Shown one piece after another: positions 15,201 through 22,199 of a stretch of 22,199 bases of DNA. Source of the stretch: Proteobacteria bacterium UBA6921 (GTDB lineage Bacteria; Pseudomonadota; Gammaproteobacteria; SG8-11); assembly GCA_002450895.1 (NCBI GenBank), contig DKAR01000220.1, positions 1 to 22,199 on the forward strand, given 5' to 3'. The notes under the pieces are model-generated. The model worked only from the letters and a program-made list of their open reading frames with translations, was not told where the DNA came from and ran no database searches. Each line of letters opens with the position of its first letter. Positions within the stretch are counted from its first letter, which is position 1. The translations under genes and the position numbers were made by a program.

Positions 15201-15923
15201 TCACGCGGCGCCGGAAATCGCGCTGCTCGGGGTATCGTCGAGGTAATAGCGAGCCAGTACTTCCATCCGGTCGTTGAATTCATACACGAGCGGTCGCCCG
15301 GTCGGAATGTTCAGTTCCATGATTTCCGCGTCGGACACGCCTTCCAGATGTTTGATCAACGCACGCAACGTATTGTGATGGGCGACGACAATGGCGCGTC
15401 GGCCCAATGCCACTTCCGGAACGATTCGTTCCTGCCAGCACAATATGGAGCGCTTCATCGTGTCTTCCAAAGATTCGGTCGCCGGTAGACGCGCGGCCTG
15501 GACCCCGGAGTAGCGCGGATCATGGTGGGGTAGACTCGGATCCGTGAAGCTCATCGCAGGCGGGCGAATGCTGAAGCCACGCCGCCACAGATGCACTTGC
15601 TCGGCGCCGTAGTGTTCGGCAATTTCTGCTTTGTTTAGCCCCTGCAGCGCGCCGTAGTGACGTTCGTTCAGCCGCCAGTCCTTGTGAACCGGGACCCAGT
15701 GCAACTGCATTTCTTCCGTGACCAGCCACAGGGTATGAATCGCACGTTTCAAGACAGACGTGAAGGCGACATCAAATGTGTAACCGTGGTTACGCAGTGC
15801 GAGTCCGGCATCACGCGCTTCTTTCTGTCCGCGCGCAGACAATTCAACATCCGTCCATCCGGTAAAGCGGTTTTCAACATTCCATGTGCTTTCGCCGTGG
15901 CGAAGCATGACAATCTTGATCAT
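15201..15923 (-). CDS. gpmA: 2,3-bisphosphoglycerate-dependent phosphoglycerate mutase
   Basis: This 240-residue glycolytic and gluconeogenic enzyme interconverts 3- and 2-phosphoglycerate through a phosphohistidine. The RHGE motif carries catalytic His9, FTGWTDVELS and SVLKRAIHTLW are family signatures, and NERHYGALQG contains Glu87. The second catalytic His is His182. It lies in VAHHNTLRAL, where most GpmA proteins have VAAHGNSLRAL, so Gly is replaced by His183. The rest (ELNIPTGRPLVYEF) is standard, and the length is a little under the usual 245-250. Start: ATG 15923 with GGAG upstream. The gene appears to stand alone. Confidence 0.92.
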   Translation of the reverse strand: MIKIVMLRHGESTWNVENRFTGWTDVELSARGQKEARDAGLALRNHGYTFDVAFTSVLKRAIHTLWLVTEEMQLHWVPVHKDWRLNERHYGALQGLNKAEIAEHYGAEQVHLWRRGFSIRPPAMSFTDPSLPHHDPRYSGVQAARLPATESLEDTMKRSILCWQERIVPEVALGRRAIVVAHHNTLRALIKHLEGVSDAEIMELNIPTGRPLVYEFNDRMEVLARYYLDDTPSSAISGAA

Positions 15924-16181
15924 TGAGACTCCACGCAGTGATTGAGTGGTGTGGTGGCTGCTCGAGGCCCGAAAGTTTCTCTATAAATCGAAGCAGTGTT
16001 CGTGCCATGCGGAAATTGGCGGGATTGGGCCGATTTTGCTGAAAATGCTGCGCCAGCCCAGTGCGCGACGGCGATTATATCGGCGCTTTTTGCACCGTCA
16101 ATGCGCATTTCGGGCGAAATCGAGCTTGTACCGCGCGAGCGTCTTTAGCATCCTTGTCGCTACGCCCACGGGAGTTCATGC

Positions 16182-16565
16182 ATGAACCTACAGAAGGTGA
16201 TTTTCGCGTTTTTCATCCTTTCCGCGCTGACCCTGAATTTCGGTTTCTTCTACGGCGATATCGAGAACCCCGCGCATCACAATGTCTACGAGCTGTTCGT
16301 CGTTGTGGTGGTCAATCTGATCGCGACCGTTCTCAAGATAGGCGACCGAACCCAACTGGGCGCGGTTCTGCTGGCCACCAGCCTGGTTGCAGACCTGCAA
16401 TTGATTGCCGCGGCCATCACGTGGGGCGTCGTCGTGAACATGATGCCCGGCGGAATGACGCCGGATCACATGACGTCCATCGTTTCACTTTCGGGTGGTG
16501 CGTTGCTGGCCAATGTCGTATCCGTCGTGCTGCTGGTGGTGGATACCTTGATGAGTCGGCGCTAG
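16182..16565 (+). CDS. Small membrane protein, DUF6394-like
   Basis: This 127-residue hydrophobic protein has about four membrane helices (about 4-26, 34-52, 58-85, 100-124) with very short loops. It resembles the DUF6394 family, which I recall only as uncharacterised, so the family name is tentative. A conserved-looking ENPAHHNVYELFVVVVVNLIATVLKIGDRTQLG covers the first loop and second helix. Start: ATG 16182 after GGGAG. Four bases separate its stop from the start of the RCK channel gene. That tight coupling suggests a partner or accessory subunit of the channel, which is inference. Confidence 0.75.
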   Translation: MNLQKVIFAFFILSALTLNFGFFYGDIENPAHHNVYELFVVVVVNLIATVLKIGDRTQLGAVLLATSLVADLQLIAAAITWGVVVNMMPGGMTPDHMTSIVSLSGGALLANVVSVVLLVVDTLMSRR

Positions 16566-16569
16566 CGCG

Positions 16570-18255
16570 ATGCCGAATATCGCATTCGTCCTGCTGCGGC
16601 GTATGCAGGCGCCGTTGATCGTTCTGATCCTGGCTTACGCCACCGCGGTGCTCGGGTTCGTCCTGATACCCGGGCAGGATGCGCAAGGCGCGCCGTGGCG
16701 CATGGGCTTCTTTCACGCCTTTTATGTCGTGTCCTACACGGCGACGACAATCGGTTTTGGCGAGTTGCCGTACCCGTTCACCGAGCCCCAGCGATTCTGG
16801 ATGATCGCCACCGTCTACCTGACGGTTGTAGCGTGGATGTATGCGATCGGTGTCTTGTTTTCGCTCGTTCAGGATCCCGCATTTCGTGCGTTGGTCAAGC
16901 AAATGGCCTTTTCGCGCGCGGTGCGGCGCATCGTCGAGCCGTTCTATATCGTATGCGGTTACGGTGATACCGGGAGTTCAGTGGTGCGCGGACTGACAGA
17001 GGCGGGTCTGCGGGCCGTAGTCCTTGATATGAATCCTGATCGGATCAACGCGCTGCAGCTTGACGATCTGCGTTCACCGGTACCGGGCCTGTGTGCCGAT
17101 GCAGGTCGCCCGGACAACCTGGTAACGGCCGGATTGAAGAATCGCTATTGCGCGGGAATCCTGGCATTGACCAACGTTGACCAGACCAACCTGCAAGTCA
17201 CTATTACTTCAAAGTTGCTGCGCCCAGAATTGCTGACCATTGCGCGCGCACACACCGCGGATTCGTCCGAAAATATTCGTTCCGCAGGGGCGGATCACGT
17301 CCTTAACCCCTTTGCGCTGTCGGCGCGAATTGTTGGCAACGCGGTTCACGCGCCGAGCCTGTATGCGCTTGACGAGCGGATGACAAGCGTTCCACATGAG
17401 CCCTGGTCACCTCCGCTGAATCCGCCGCGGGGTCAGTGGGTGCTGTGCGGCTACGGACGCTTCGGGCAGGCCTTGCATCAGGCACTTCTTGGTGAGGGAA
17501 TCCAATGCACGATCGTCGAAGCCGACACTCGCATTGCGGAACATGTTCCCGGCTGCGTGCTCGGTCGCGGGACGGAAGCAGACACCTTGCAGCAGGCCAA
17601 CATTCGAGGCGCGCAGGCGATCATCGCGGGAACGGATAACGATGCGAACAATCTTTCCATCGTGATTAATGCGCGGGCACTCAATCCGAATATCTTCGTC
17701 GTGGCGCGGCAGGTTCATCGCGACAACGAGGAGATATTCCAGAAGGCGAAGATTTCGCTGGTGATGCAATTCGGAAACATCCTGGCAGGGGAGGTGTTCT
17801 CGATTGTCACGTCCCCGTTGATCGTCGACTTCCTGCGCCTAAGCCAACATAAAGAGGAGTCGTGGGCTTCCGAATTGCGGCTCCGCATTCGGAACATGAT
17901 GGGGGAGCAGAATCCCGACCGATGGTCCATCGATGTTCGCTCCAACACCGCCCCGGCGCTGAGCCTGGCCGTTACTGCTGGAGTCCCGGTATCCATTGGT
18001 GATCTGAGGCGGGACCCGACGCAGCGTGAGCAACTACTGGATGCGATTCCACTTCTGCTGAAACGCGGCGAAGAATTCAGGATGTTGCCGAAGGAAGCTG
18101 AAGTGTTGCAGAAGGGAGATCAACTACTGTTCTGTGGGCCCAAGCGTTCTCGTACGCGCATGCTGGGCACGATACGCAACCCCAATACCTTACATTATGT
18201 TCTTACGGGAGAGGACCGGACGAGCCGATTTTTGGATAAAATTGCAGTTCGCTAA
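16570..18255 (+). CDS. Two-TM potassium-channel-like protein with two RCK domains
   Basis: This 561-residue protein has a pore module at the N-terminus: TM1 about 15-34, pore loop and TM2 about 77-100. The filter reads TATTIGFGE (57-65), a TxGFG variant of the usual TVGYG that still suggests K+ selectivity. Two cytosolic RCK/TrkA-N domains follow, each with a Rossmann Gly motif: GYGDTG at 130-135 and GYGRFG at 294-299. A TrkA-C-like segment lies in the last 100 residues. The double-RCK chain would form a ligand-gated ring; the ligand may be a nucleotide or divalent cation and cannot be read here. The start at 16570 lies four bases after the DUF6394-like stop with a poor ribosome site, so translation is probably coupled. 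Confidence 0.9.
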   Translation: MPNIAFVLLRRMQAPLIVLILAYATAVLGFVLIPGQDAQGAPWRMGFFHAFYVVSYTATTIGFGELPYPFTEPQRFWMIATVYLTVVAWMYAIGVLFSLVQDPAFRALVKQMAFSRAVRRIVEPFYIVCGYGDTGSSVVRGLTEAGLRAVVLDMNPDRINALQLDDLRSPVPGLCADAGRPDNLVTAGLKNRYCAGILALTNVDQTNLQVTITSKLLRPELLTIARAHTADSSENIRSAGADHVLNPFALSARIVGNAVHAPSLYALDERMTSVPHEPWSPPLNPPRGQWVLCGYGRFGQALHQALLGEGIQCTIVEADTRIAEHVPGCVLGRGTEADTLQQANIRGAQAIIAGTDNDANNLSIVINARALNPNIFVVARQVHRDNEEIFQKAKISLVMQFGNILAGEVFSIVTSPLIVDFLRLSQHKEESWASELRLRIRNMMGEQNPDRWSIDVRSNTAPALSLAVTAGVPVSIGDLRRDPTQREQLLDAIPLLLKRGEEFRMLPKEAEVLQKGDQLLFCGPKRSRTRMLGTIRNPNTLHYVLTGEDRTSRFLDKIAVR

Positions 18256-18284
18256 CGGCCCAACGGGCTGAGGAAGGCAACCAC

Positions 18285-19337
18285 ATGGACGTTCCCGCGG
18301 CCGCGGACATCGAGGCATTCCGCGCCCAATTTCAAACGTTGACCATGGCGACCACCAGTTCATCGGGTGAGCCGGAGGTCAGCTATGCGCCGTACGTCGT
18401 CGACGCACGCAATAACTTCTATGTTTTTGTCAGCGGACTGTCGCGCCATACCCGCAACCTGCTCGAAACCGGACGCGCCAGCGTCCTGTTCATCGAACCG
18501 GAAGATCAGGCGCGTAACCTCTTTGCACGACGACGGCTTACATTCCGCTGCCAGGTCCAGATCATTCCGCGCGATTCGGCGCAGTGGGATGAGCGCGCCG
18601 AGCAATTCAAGAACACGTTCGGCGCGTTTATCGATACGCTCCGTGGGCTTTCAGATTTTCGCCTGATCTGCCTTGTGCCGGTCAGCGGAACATTCATTGT
18701 GGGTTTTGGTCAGGCGTATCAATTATCCGGAGTCGGGTTGCGCGACATCTTGCGCGTGGATCCATCGCGACCGCCCGTTTCAGTATCGCCGCAAATGGCA
18801 ACGCCGCGAGAAATTCTCGAGTTTTGGTTCAACGAGCAGGCGCGGCCGATGTGGTTCAACAGCACGCCCGAGTTTGATGCCGAAGTGCGACGGAAATTTG
18901 AGGACACGTATCAGGCCGGCAAGGCGGGCCAGCTTGAATATTGGGAGCAGGATAGCAACGGGGCGCTGGCGCTGATTGTGCTATTCGATCAATTTCCTCA
19001 CCACATCTACCGGCACCGTGCCGAGAGTTACAAGATGGAACGGCAGGCTCGGGATATCGCGCGCCACATGATCTGGCGCGGATGGGATCAGGAGCTGGAT
19101 CCCGTGCAGCGGCAGTTCGTTTACTTGCCTTTCATGCACAGCGAAAATCTGGAAGATCAGGAGTACGCCGTGCAGTTGTTTTCCCAGACGGGAATGGAAA
19201 ATGGCTGGAAGTGGGCCTTGCATCATCGCGATATCGTGCGACGCTTCGGGCGGTTTCCCCATCGCAACAGCGTGCTGGGGCGTACCAACACACCCCATGA
19301 AATCGAATACCTGGGCGGCAAGGATGCGTTTCGCTGA
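18285..19337 (+). CDS. Fusion of a pyridoxamine-5'-phosphate-oxidase-like domain and DUF924
   Basis: This 350-residue protein carries two domains. Residues about 8-155 resemble the split-barrel flavin or heme-binding HugZ/PNPOx-like family (TMATTSSSGEPEVSYAPYVV; FYVFVSGLSRHTRNL). Residues about 172-350 are a full DUF924 protein (ILEFWFNEQ; ALALIVLFDQFPHHIYR; YLPFMHSENLEDQE; RFGRFPHRNSVLGR). DUF924 has a TPR-like helical fold and no settled function. Elsewhere I know both as separate proteins. The join at about 150-172 is in frame with no internal ribosome site before Met171, so it reads as a true fusion. Start: ATG 18285 after GAGGAAGG. The gene follows the channel gene by 29 bases on the same strand. 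Confidence 0.85.
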   Translation: MDVPAAADIEAFRAQFQTLTMATTSSSGEPEVSYAPYVVDARNNFYVFVSGLSRHTRNLLETGRASVLFIEPEDQARNLFARRRLTFRCQVQIIPRDSAQWDERAEQFKNTFGAFIDTLRGLSDFRLICLVPVSGTFIVGFGQAYQLSGVGLRDILRVDPSRPPVSVSPQMATPREILEFWFNEQARPMWFNSTPEFDAEVRRKFEDTYQAGKAGQLEYWEQDSNGALALIVLFDQFPHHIYRHRAESYKMERQARDIARHMIWRGWDQELDPVQRQFVYLPFMHSENLEDQEYAVQLFSQTGMENGWKWALHHRDIVRRFGRFPHRNSVLGRTNTPHEIEYLGGKDAFR

Positions 19338-19361
19338 GTGACTGGCGCGCAGCCGCTTGCG

Positions 19362-20615
19362 TCACGCAAAGCGGTCGAGGGTCAGGCCGTCCATGTCCAC
19401 GTCGGGCGTGACCCCGCTGATGATCGAGGCAAGAGCCGCCGCGGACCCGCAGGCCATCGTCCAGCCGAGTGTACCGTGTCCCGTATTGACGAAAAGATTT
19501 TCGACCGGGGTCTTGCCGATGATCGGCGGATTGTCTGGAGTCATCGGACGCAAACCGGTCCAGAACTCAACCTGATTCAAGTCACCGCAGCCGGGAAACA
19601 GGTCGGAAACGACACGCGAGATCGTCGCGCGCGGGCGCGAGCGTAGTTTGAGATTGTAGCCGGAGAGTTCAGCGGTTCCGGCGGCCCGAATCCGATTGCC
19701 CAGGCGCGTGATCACCACTTTGTATTTTTCGTCAGTCACGGTTCCTTGCGGCGCGCGCGCCGCATCGCCCACTGGCAGCGTAATTGAATATCCCTTGACC
19801 GGGTAAACCGGGAGCCGAATGCCGACCGGCCGCAGCAACAAAGGCGAATAGCTTCCCGCGGCCATGACGTACGCGTCCGCGCTGCGATTCCCTTGCGTTG
19901 TTTCAATAAGCTCAATGCAATCGCTGTTGCGCACGACGCGCTGAACGGAGGTGTCCAGCTCGAACGTTACGCCGAGTGTTCGGCAGCGATCGGCGAGAGA
20001 AAGCGTAAACGCCCGGCAGTCACCGCAGGCATCGTCCACGAAGTGCAGACCGCCGGCGATTTTGTCGCGGGACGCGGAAAGACCCGGTTCCTGCGCAATG
20101 CACTGCTCCGAGTTCAGCTCGCGAACATCGAGCCCGAATTTGGACCAGACGACGCGATCGCGCCGCGCCGCTTCAAACGCGCCCGGTGTTCTGAACACGA
20201 TCAGCGTGCCACGCGACTGAGAATCGAATGAGAGGCCTTGGGCACGTCCCAGCTCCACCAGCTGGCTGTGGCTGTAACGCGCCAGGCGAATCTGCCGTTC
20301 CTTGTTGCGCCGATAACGTGCATCGGTGCAGTTGCGCAGAAACCCCATCAGCCAGTGCCACATCGCCGGATCGGCATTGGGCCGGAGGATCAAGGGCGAG
20401 TGGGGTTTGAACAGCCAACCCAGGGCGGTCAGTGGAATGCCGGGCGCGGCCCAGGGACTGGCCGAGCTCCAGGACACCTGGCCGCCGTTGGCGAAACTCG
20501 TCTCGTTGGCAATATCGTTCGAGCGGTCAATGAGGTGGACCGCGTGCCCCGCGCGCGCCAGATAGTACGCGCTGGCCACTCCGATGACTCCGCCGCCGAT
20601 AATGATGACTTTCAT
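19362..20615 (-). CDS. dadA: D-amino acid dehydrogenase (DadA-like FAD oxidoreductase)
   Basis: This 417-residue flavoenzyme of the DAO family has an N-terminal FAD-binding motif (IIIGGGVIGVASAYYLARAGH). The segments ETSFANGGQVSWSSASPWAAPG, VYPVKGYSITLP, FWTGLRPMTPDNPPIIG and NTGHGTLGWTMACGSA match DadA, which oxidises D-amino acids to 2-oxo acids and feeds electrons to the respiratory chain from the inner face of the membrane. I chose the ATG at 20615 directly before the FAD motif; a GTG at 20627 is possible. No alanine racemase gene is beside it, unlike the common dadAX pair. The end lies 24 bases from the convergent DUF924 fusion. Confidence 0.9.
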   Translation of the reverse strand: MKVIIIGGGVIGVASAYYLARAGHAVHLIDRSNDIANETSFANGGQVSWSSASPWAAPGIPLTALGWLFKPHSPLILRPNADPAMWHWLMGFLRNCTDARYRRNKERQIRLARYSHSQLVELGRAQGLSFDSQSRGTLIVFRTPGAFEAARRDRVVWSKFGLDVRELNSEQCIAQEPGLSASRDKIAGGLHFVDDACGDCRAFTLSLADRCRTLGVTFELDTSVQRVVRNSDCIELIETTQGNRSADAYVMAAGSYSPLLLRPVGIRLPVYPVKGYSITLPVGDAARAPQGTVTDEKYKVVITRLGNRIRAAGTAELSGYNLKLRSRPRATISRVVSDLFPGCGDLNQVEFWTGLRPMTPDNPPIIGKTPVENLFVNTGHGTLGWTMACGSAAALASIISGVTPDVDMDGLTLDRFA

Positions 20616-20647
20616 GCCGAAACGCACCTGGGAATGGCCCGACTTTA

Positions 20648-20679
20648 TAGCAGAAGTCAGTTTTATGCGTATTCTGCTA
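20648..20679. promoter_or_regulatory. Inverted repeat in the divergent dadA promoter region
   Basis: TAGCAGAA (20648-20655) and TTCTGCTA (20672-20679) form a perfect 8-bp inverted repeat spaced by 16 bases. A -10-like TAGAAT (20678-20683) overlaps the right arm and faces the 99-residue gene. The 24-base spacing between half-site centres would suit a dimeric regulator, but the arms could also pair as a weak hairpin. Confidence 0.4.
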
Positions 20680-20720
20680 GAATTCGCCCCTTAGTCGAAC
20701 CCGCAGTGAGTGGCGTCGTG

Positions 20721-21020
20721 ATGGAACAGCCCGAGGATATTTTCAACAACGCGTTTCAACAGTCCGTTGAGCTCGCGAACAATATTGCGAACAAGGAAGG
20801 GCAGGCGGACCTTTGGGATATTGCCGACGGCGTCCTGGCCGGTGCGATTCAATATTGGCTGTACTCCCGTCAGCCGTGTGGCGATCCGCGCTGCGATGAC
20901 TGTCAGTCGATCAATACTGCTGAATTGCGGATGGCCGAGCTGCGACGGTTGATTGATGAGTTTTCCATCGAGAGTGAGTACTACCATTCGCCGAACGACA
21001 TCAATGTGGGGCGCGCGTAA
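20721..21020 (+). CDS. Conserved-looking small protein with a Cys cluster
   Basis: This 99-residue acidic protein is not one I recognise. It begins MEQPEDIFNNAFQQSVELANNIANKEG and contains a Cys cluster Cys53-x4-Cys58-x2-Cys61 (CGDPRCDDC) that could bind a metal with one more ligand. Flanking segments look helical, and there is no signal peptide or membrane helix. The start at 20721 is the first ATG after the promoter region and has only GTGAGTGG as a possible ribosome site. The frame is open far upstream, across dadA, but that part is antisense shadow. It is divergent from dadA and 94 bases before the CsgG-like gene. Confidence 0.7.
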   Translation: MEQPEDIFNNAFQQSVELANNIANKEGQADLWDIADGVLAGAIQYWLYSRQPCGDPRCDDCQSINTAELRMAELRRLIDEFSIESEYYHSPNDINVGRA

Positions 21021-21021
21021 T

Positions 21022-21071
21022 TCGCCGCTGGTGTGAATTTTTCATCGCCGTGAATTTTCGGGTTGTATAGT
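21022..21071 (+). promoter_or_regulatory. Direct repeat and -10-like element before the CsgG-family gene
   Basis: TCGCCG followed by TGAATTTT occurs twice (21022-21042 with a 6-base insert, and 21045-21058). TATAGT (21066-21071) is a good -10 box but lacks a clear -35, so the repeat may be an activator site. The predicted leader before the ATG at 21115 is about 37 nt. Confidence 0.3.
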
Positions 21072-21114
21072 CTGTTGGTCGTTGGGTTCTTCACTTCATT
21101 TTAGGGGGTTGCTC

Positions 21115-21993
21115 ATGAAACAGATGTCTCGCGCCATCGTCGCCGGGCTGTGTGCCATGTTTGTGCTTGTTTCGCCCGTCTTCGCAAAGTCCAAGATCGC
21201 GGTCATGGATTTTGACAACAAATCTCAATACGGGGGCTATCGAGTCGGCCAGGGAGCGTCGGACATGCTGGCAACCGGTCTCGTCAAGACCGGCAAGTAC
21301 ACCGTACTCGAACGCGACAAGCTCGGGTCCGTACTTAAAGAACAGGATCTGGGACAGAGCGGCCGAATCGATCCCGCAACGGCAGTAAAAATCGGAAAGA
21401 TATTGGGCGTCGCCTACATCGTTACGGGCGCCGTGACCGAATACGGCCAAAGCGGCGGTGGCGGTGGCGGCGGCGGAATCAATATCGGTCGCCAGGGTTA
21501 CCACGCGGCCGTGGACGTGCGGGTTGTGAATGCGACCACCGGTGAAATCGTCTTCGCGGATACCGCAGAGCACAGCGAGTCTTCAACGAACGTGCGCGTC
21601 TTCGGCTTCGGCGGCGGCGAGTCGTTCAACGAAAAAAAGGCCAGCGAAGTGATGCGCACGGCGCTAGATAAAGTCGTCGCGAAGATGAGTTTCACGGAGG
21701 AGGCCAAAGAAGGCAGCGCAAAAGCCGCAGGCGCGGAAGCCATGGTCGCCGACATCGACGGCAAGACCGTGACACTGAATCAGGGAAAGGAAGCCGGATT
21801 TAAAGTCGGACAGAAAGTGAACATCGCCCGCAAGGACAAGGAGATCAAGGATCCGGAAACCGGACAGGTGATCAAGGTTAAATTCAAGTCGGTCGGTGCA
21901 ATCGAAATCACCAAGGTTGAAGCCAACTACGCCGAAGGAAAGGTTGTTTCGGGCGAAGGCTTTACCGTGGGTGACATGGCAAAATCCGAGTAA
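21115..21993 (+). CDS. Exported CsgG-family protein
   Basis: This 292-residue protein has a signal peptide (1-24, likely cleavage VFA/KS) and no lipobox cysteine. That differs from curli CsgG itself, which is a lipoprotein. Residues about 26-195 show the CsgG fold: KIAVMDFDN, GASDMLATGLVKTGKYTVLERDKL and ILGVAYIVTGAVTEYG. An eight-glycine run (114-121) replaces the loop after this strand. A C-terminal domain (about 205-292, VADIDGKTVTLNQGKEAGFKVGQ) resembles those on FlgT-type and CsgG-like envelope proteins. It probably acts in the periplasm or at the outer membrane in assembly or secretion; no csg gene is nearby. Start: ATG 21115 after AGGGGG. A hairpin follows the stop. Confidence 0.85.
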   Translation: MKQMSRAIVAGLCAMFVLVSPVFAKSKIAVMDFDNKSQYGGYRVGQGASDMLATGLVKTGKYTVLERDKLGSVLKEQDLGQSGRIDPATAVKIGKILGVAYIVTGAVTEYGQSGGGGGGGGINIGRQGYHAAVDVRVVNATTGEIVFADTAEHSESSTNVRVFGFGGGESFNEKKASEVMRTALDKVVAKMSFTEEAKEGSAKAAGAEAMVADIDGKTVTLNQGKEAGFKVGQKVNIARKDKEIKDPETGQVIKVKFKSVGAIEITKVEANYAEGKVVSGEGFTVGDMAKSE

Positions 21994-22007
21994 ATTTTTT
22001 GCCTCGT

Positions 22008-22040
22008 CGGGTGTGCGCCCAGCACACCCGGCCAGGTTTT
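22008..22040 (+). terminator. Intrinsic terminator after the CsgG-family gene
   Basis: A perfect 9-bp stem, CGGGTGTGC (22008-22016) with GCACACCCG (22022-22030), closes a 5-base loop. It is followed within seven bases by TTTT (22037-22040). T-rich sequence before the stem (21995-22000) could serve the opposite strand. Confidence 0.65.
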
Positions 22041-22199
22041 CAGTTCATCGCCTTTACCCCGCCCATTGCCTCTTCGATGTTTTCCCCGCACCGCAAAAGC
22101 GGAACGCCATCACACTCGAGCGTCGTAACCGCATAAAAACAGACTGGCTGCGAAAAGGTTTCTCAAGAACACACCGGCAAGTCCGAAAAAAATACGATT
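22040..22199 (-). pseudogene. Possible broken leftward reading frame at the window edge
   Basis: No complete gene is visible here. Read leftward, one frame is open from the edge to a TGA at 22112-22110 and gives 29 residues with a hydrophobic stretch (FLRNLFAASLFLCGY). A second frame is open, without an ATG near its start, to a TGA at 22042-22040. It gives a protein-like tail (ECDGVPLLRCGENIEEAM). A one-base shift would join them. This could be a frameshifted small gene, the end of a gene entering from the right, or chance. Confidence 0.2.

Noticed and set aside
15946..16185. Open frame of 79 codons from a GTG before the DUF6394-like gene, ending in an ATGA overlap with it
   Set aside because: The stop overlap is suggestive, but there is no good ribosome site, the composition (many Arg, Cys, Trp) looks random and I see no family resemblance.
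20238..20720. Upstream extension of the 99-residue protein across dadA
   Set aside because: The extension is antisense to a well-supported dadA and crosses the divergent promoter region; ATG 20721 is the sensible start.

Overview
The window reads as a chromosomal segment of a gammaproteobacterium. The evidence is the gene types: GspA/GspB-type secretion-assembly proteins, a DadA-type D-amino-acid dehydrogenase, bacterial GpmA, YqhA, and several c-di-GMP proteins. Shine-Dalgarno sites are ordinary and codon use is moderately GC-rich. I cannot place it closer than class. I saw no insertion sequence, prophage, CRISPR array, tRNA or rRNA. It looks like core or soft-core genome with small clade-specific genes between.

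Left part (1-2600): the first codons of a leftward glycine-rich protein run off the window edge. Next is a rightward 2OG-Fe(II) prolyl-4-hydroxylase-like oxygenase, then a leftward sulfotransferase-like protein whose stop overlaps it tail to tail. Both enzymes carry an N-terminal SEC-C zinc motif although their folds are unrelated. This is the most unusual arrangement in the window.

Signalling and secretion block (2601-10525): a YbaK-HDOD fusion protein and a degenerate-receiver/GGDEF/EAL protein run rightward. They face a leftward gspA-gspB operon (AAA ATPase with a peptidoglycan-binding domain, plus GspB). Then come a small two-CBS protein and a Cys-rich EAL phosphodiesterase with a C-terminal sensor-like region. 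At least two proteins here probably turn over c-di-GMP.

Middle (10526-15923): a large exported GSDH beta-propeller fused to a diheme cytochrome c; a rightward operon yqhA / MazG-like NTP pyrophosphohydrolase / DUF503 with overlapping start and stop codons, closed by a strong hairpin; a small exported protein built from 35-residue repeats; a degenerate FmdB-like protein; and gpmA.

Right part (16182-22199): a rightward run of a DUF6394-like membrane protein, a two-TM potassium-channel-like protein with two RCK domains and a TIGFGE filter, and a pyridoxamine-oxidase-like/DUF924 fusion. After it come a leftward D-amino-acid dehydrogenase, a divergent 99-residue Cys-containing protein, an exported CsgG-family protein with an eight-glycine stretch, and a hairpin terminator. 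The last 160 bases hold only broken leftward reading frames.

Genes are packed tightly. Convergent partners often meet with overlapping or directly abutting stop codons (1145-1148, 5759/5766, 10525/10526). All functional statements come from reading motifs; no database search was run.
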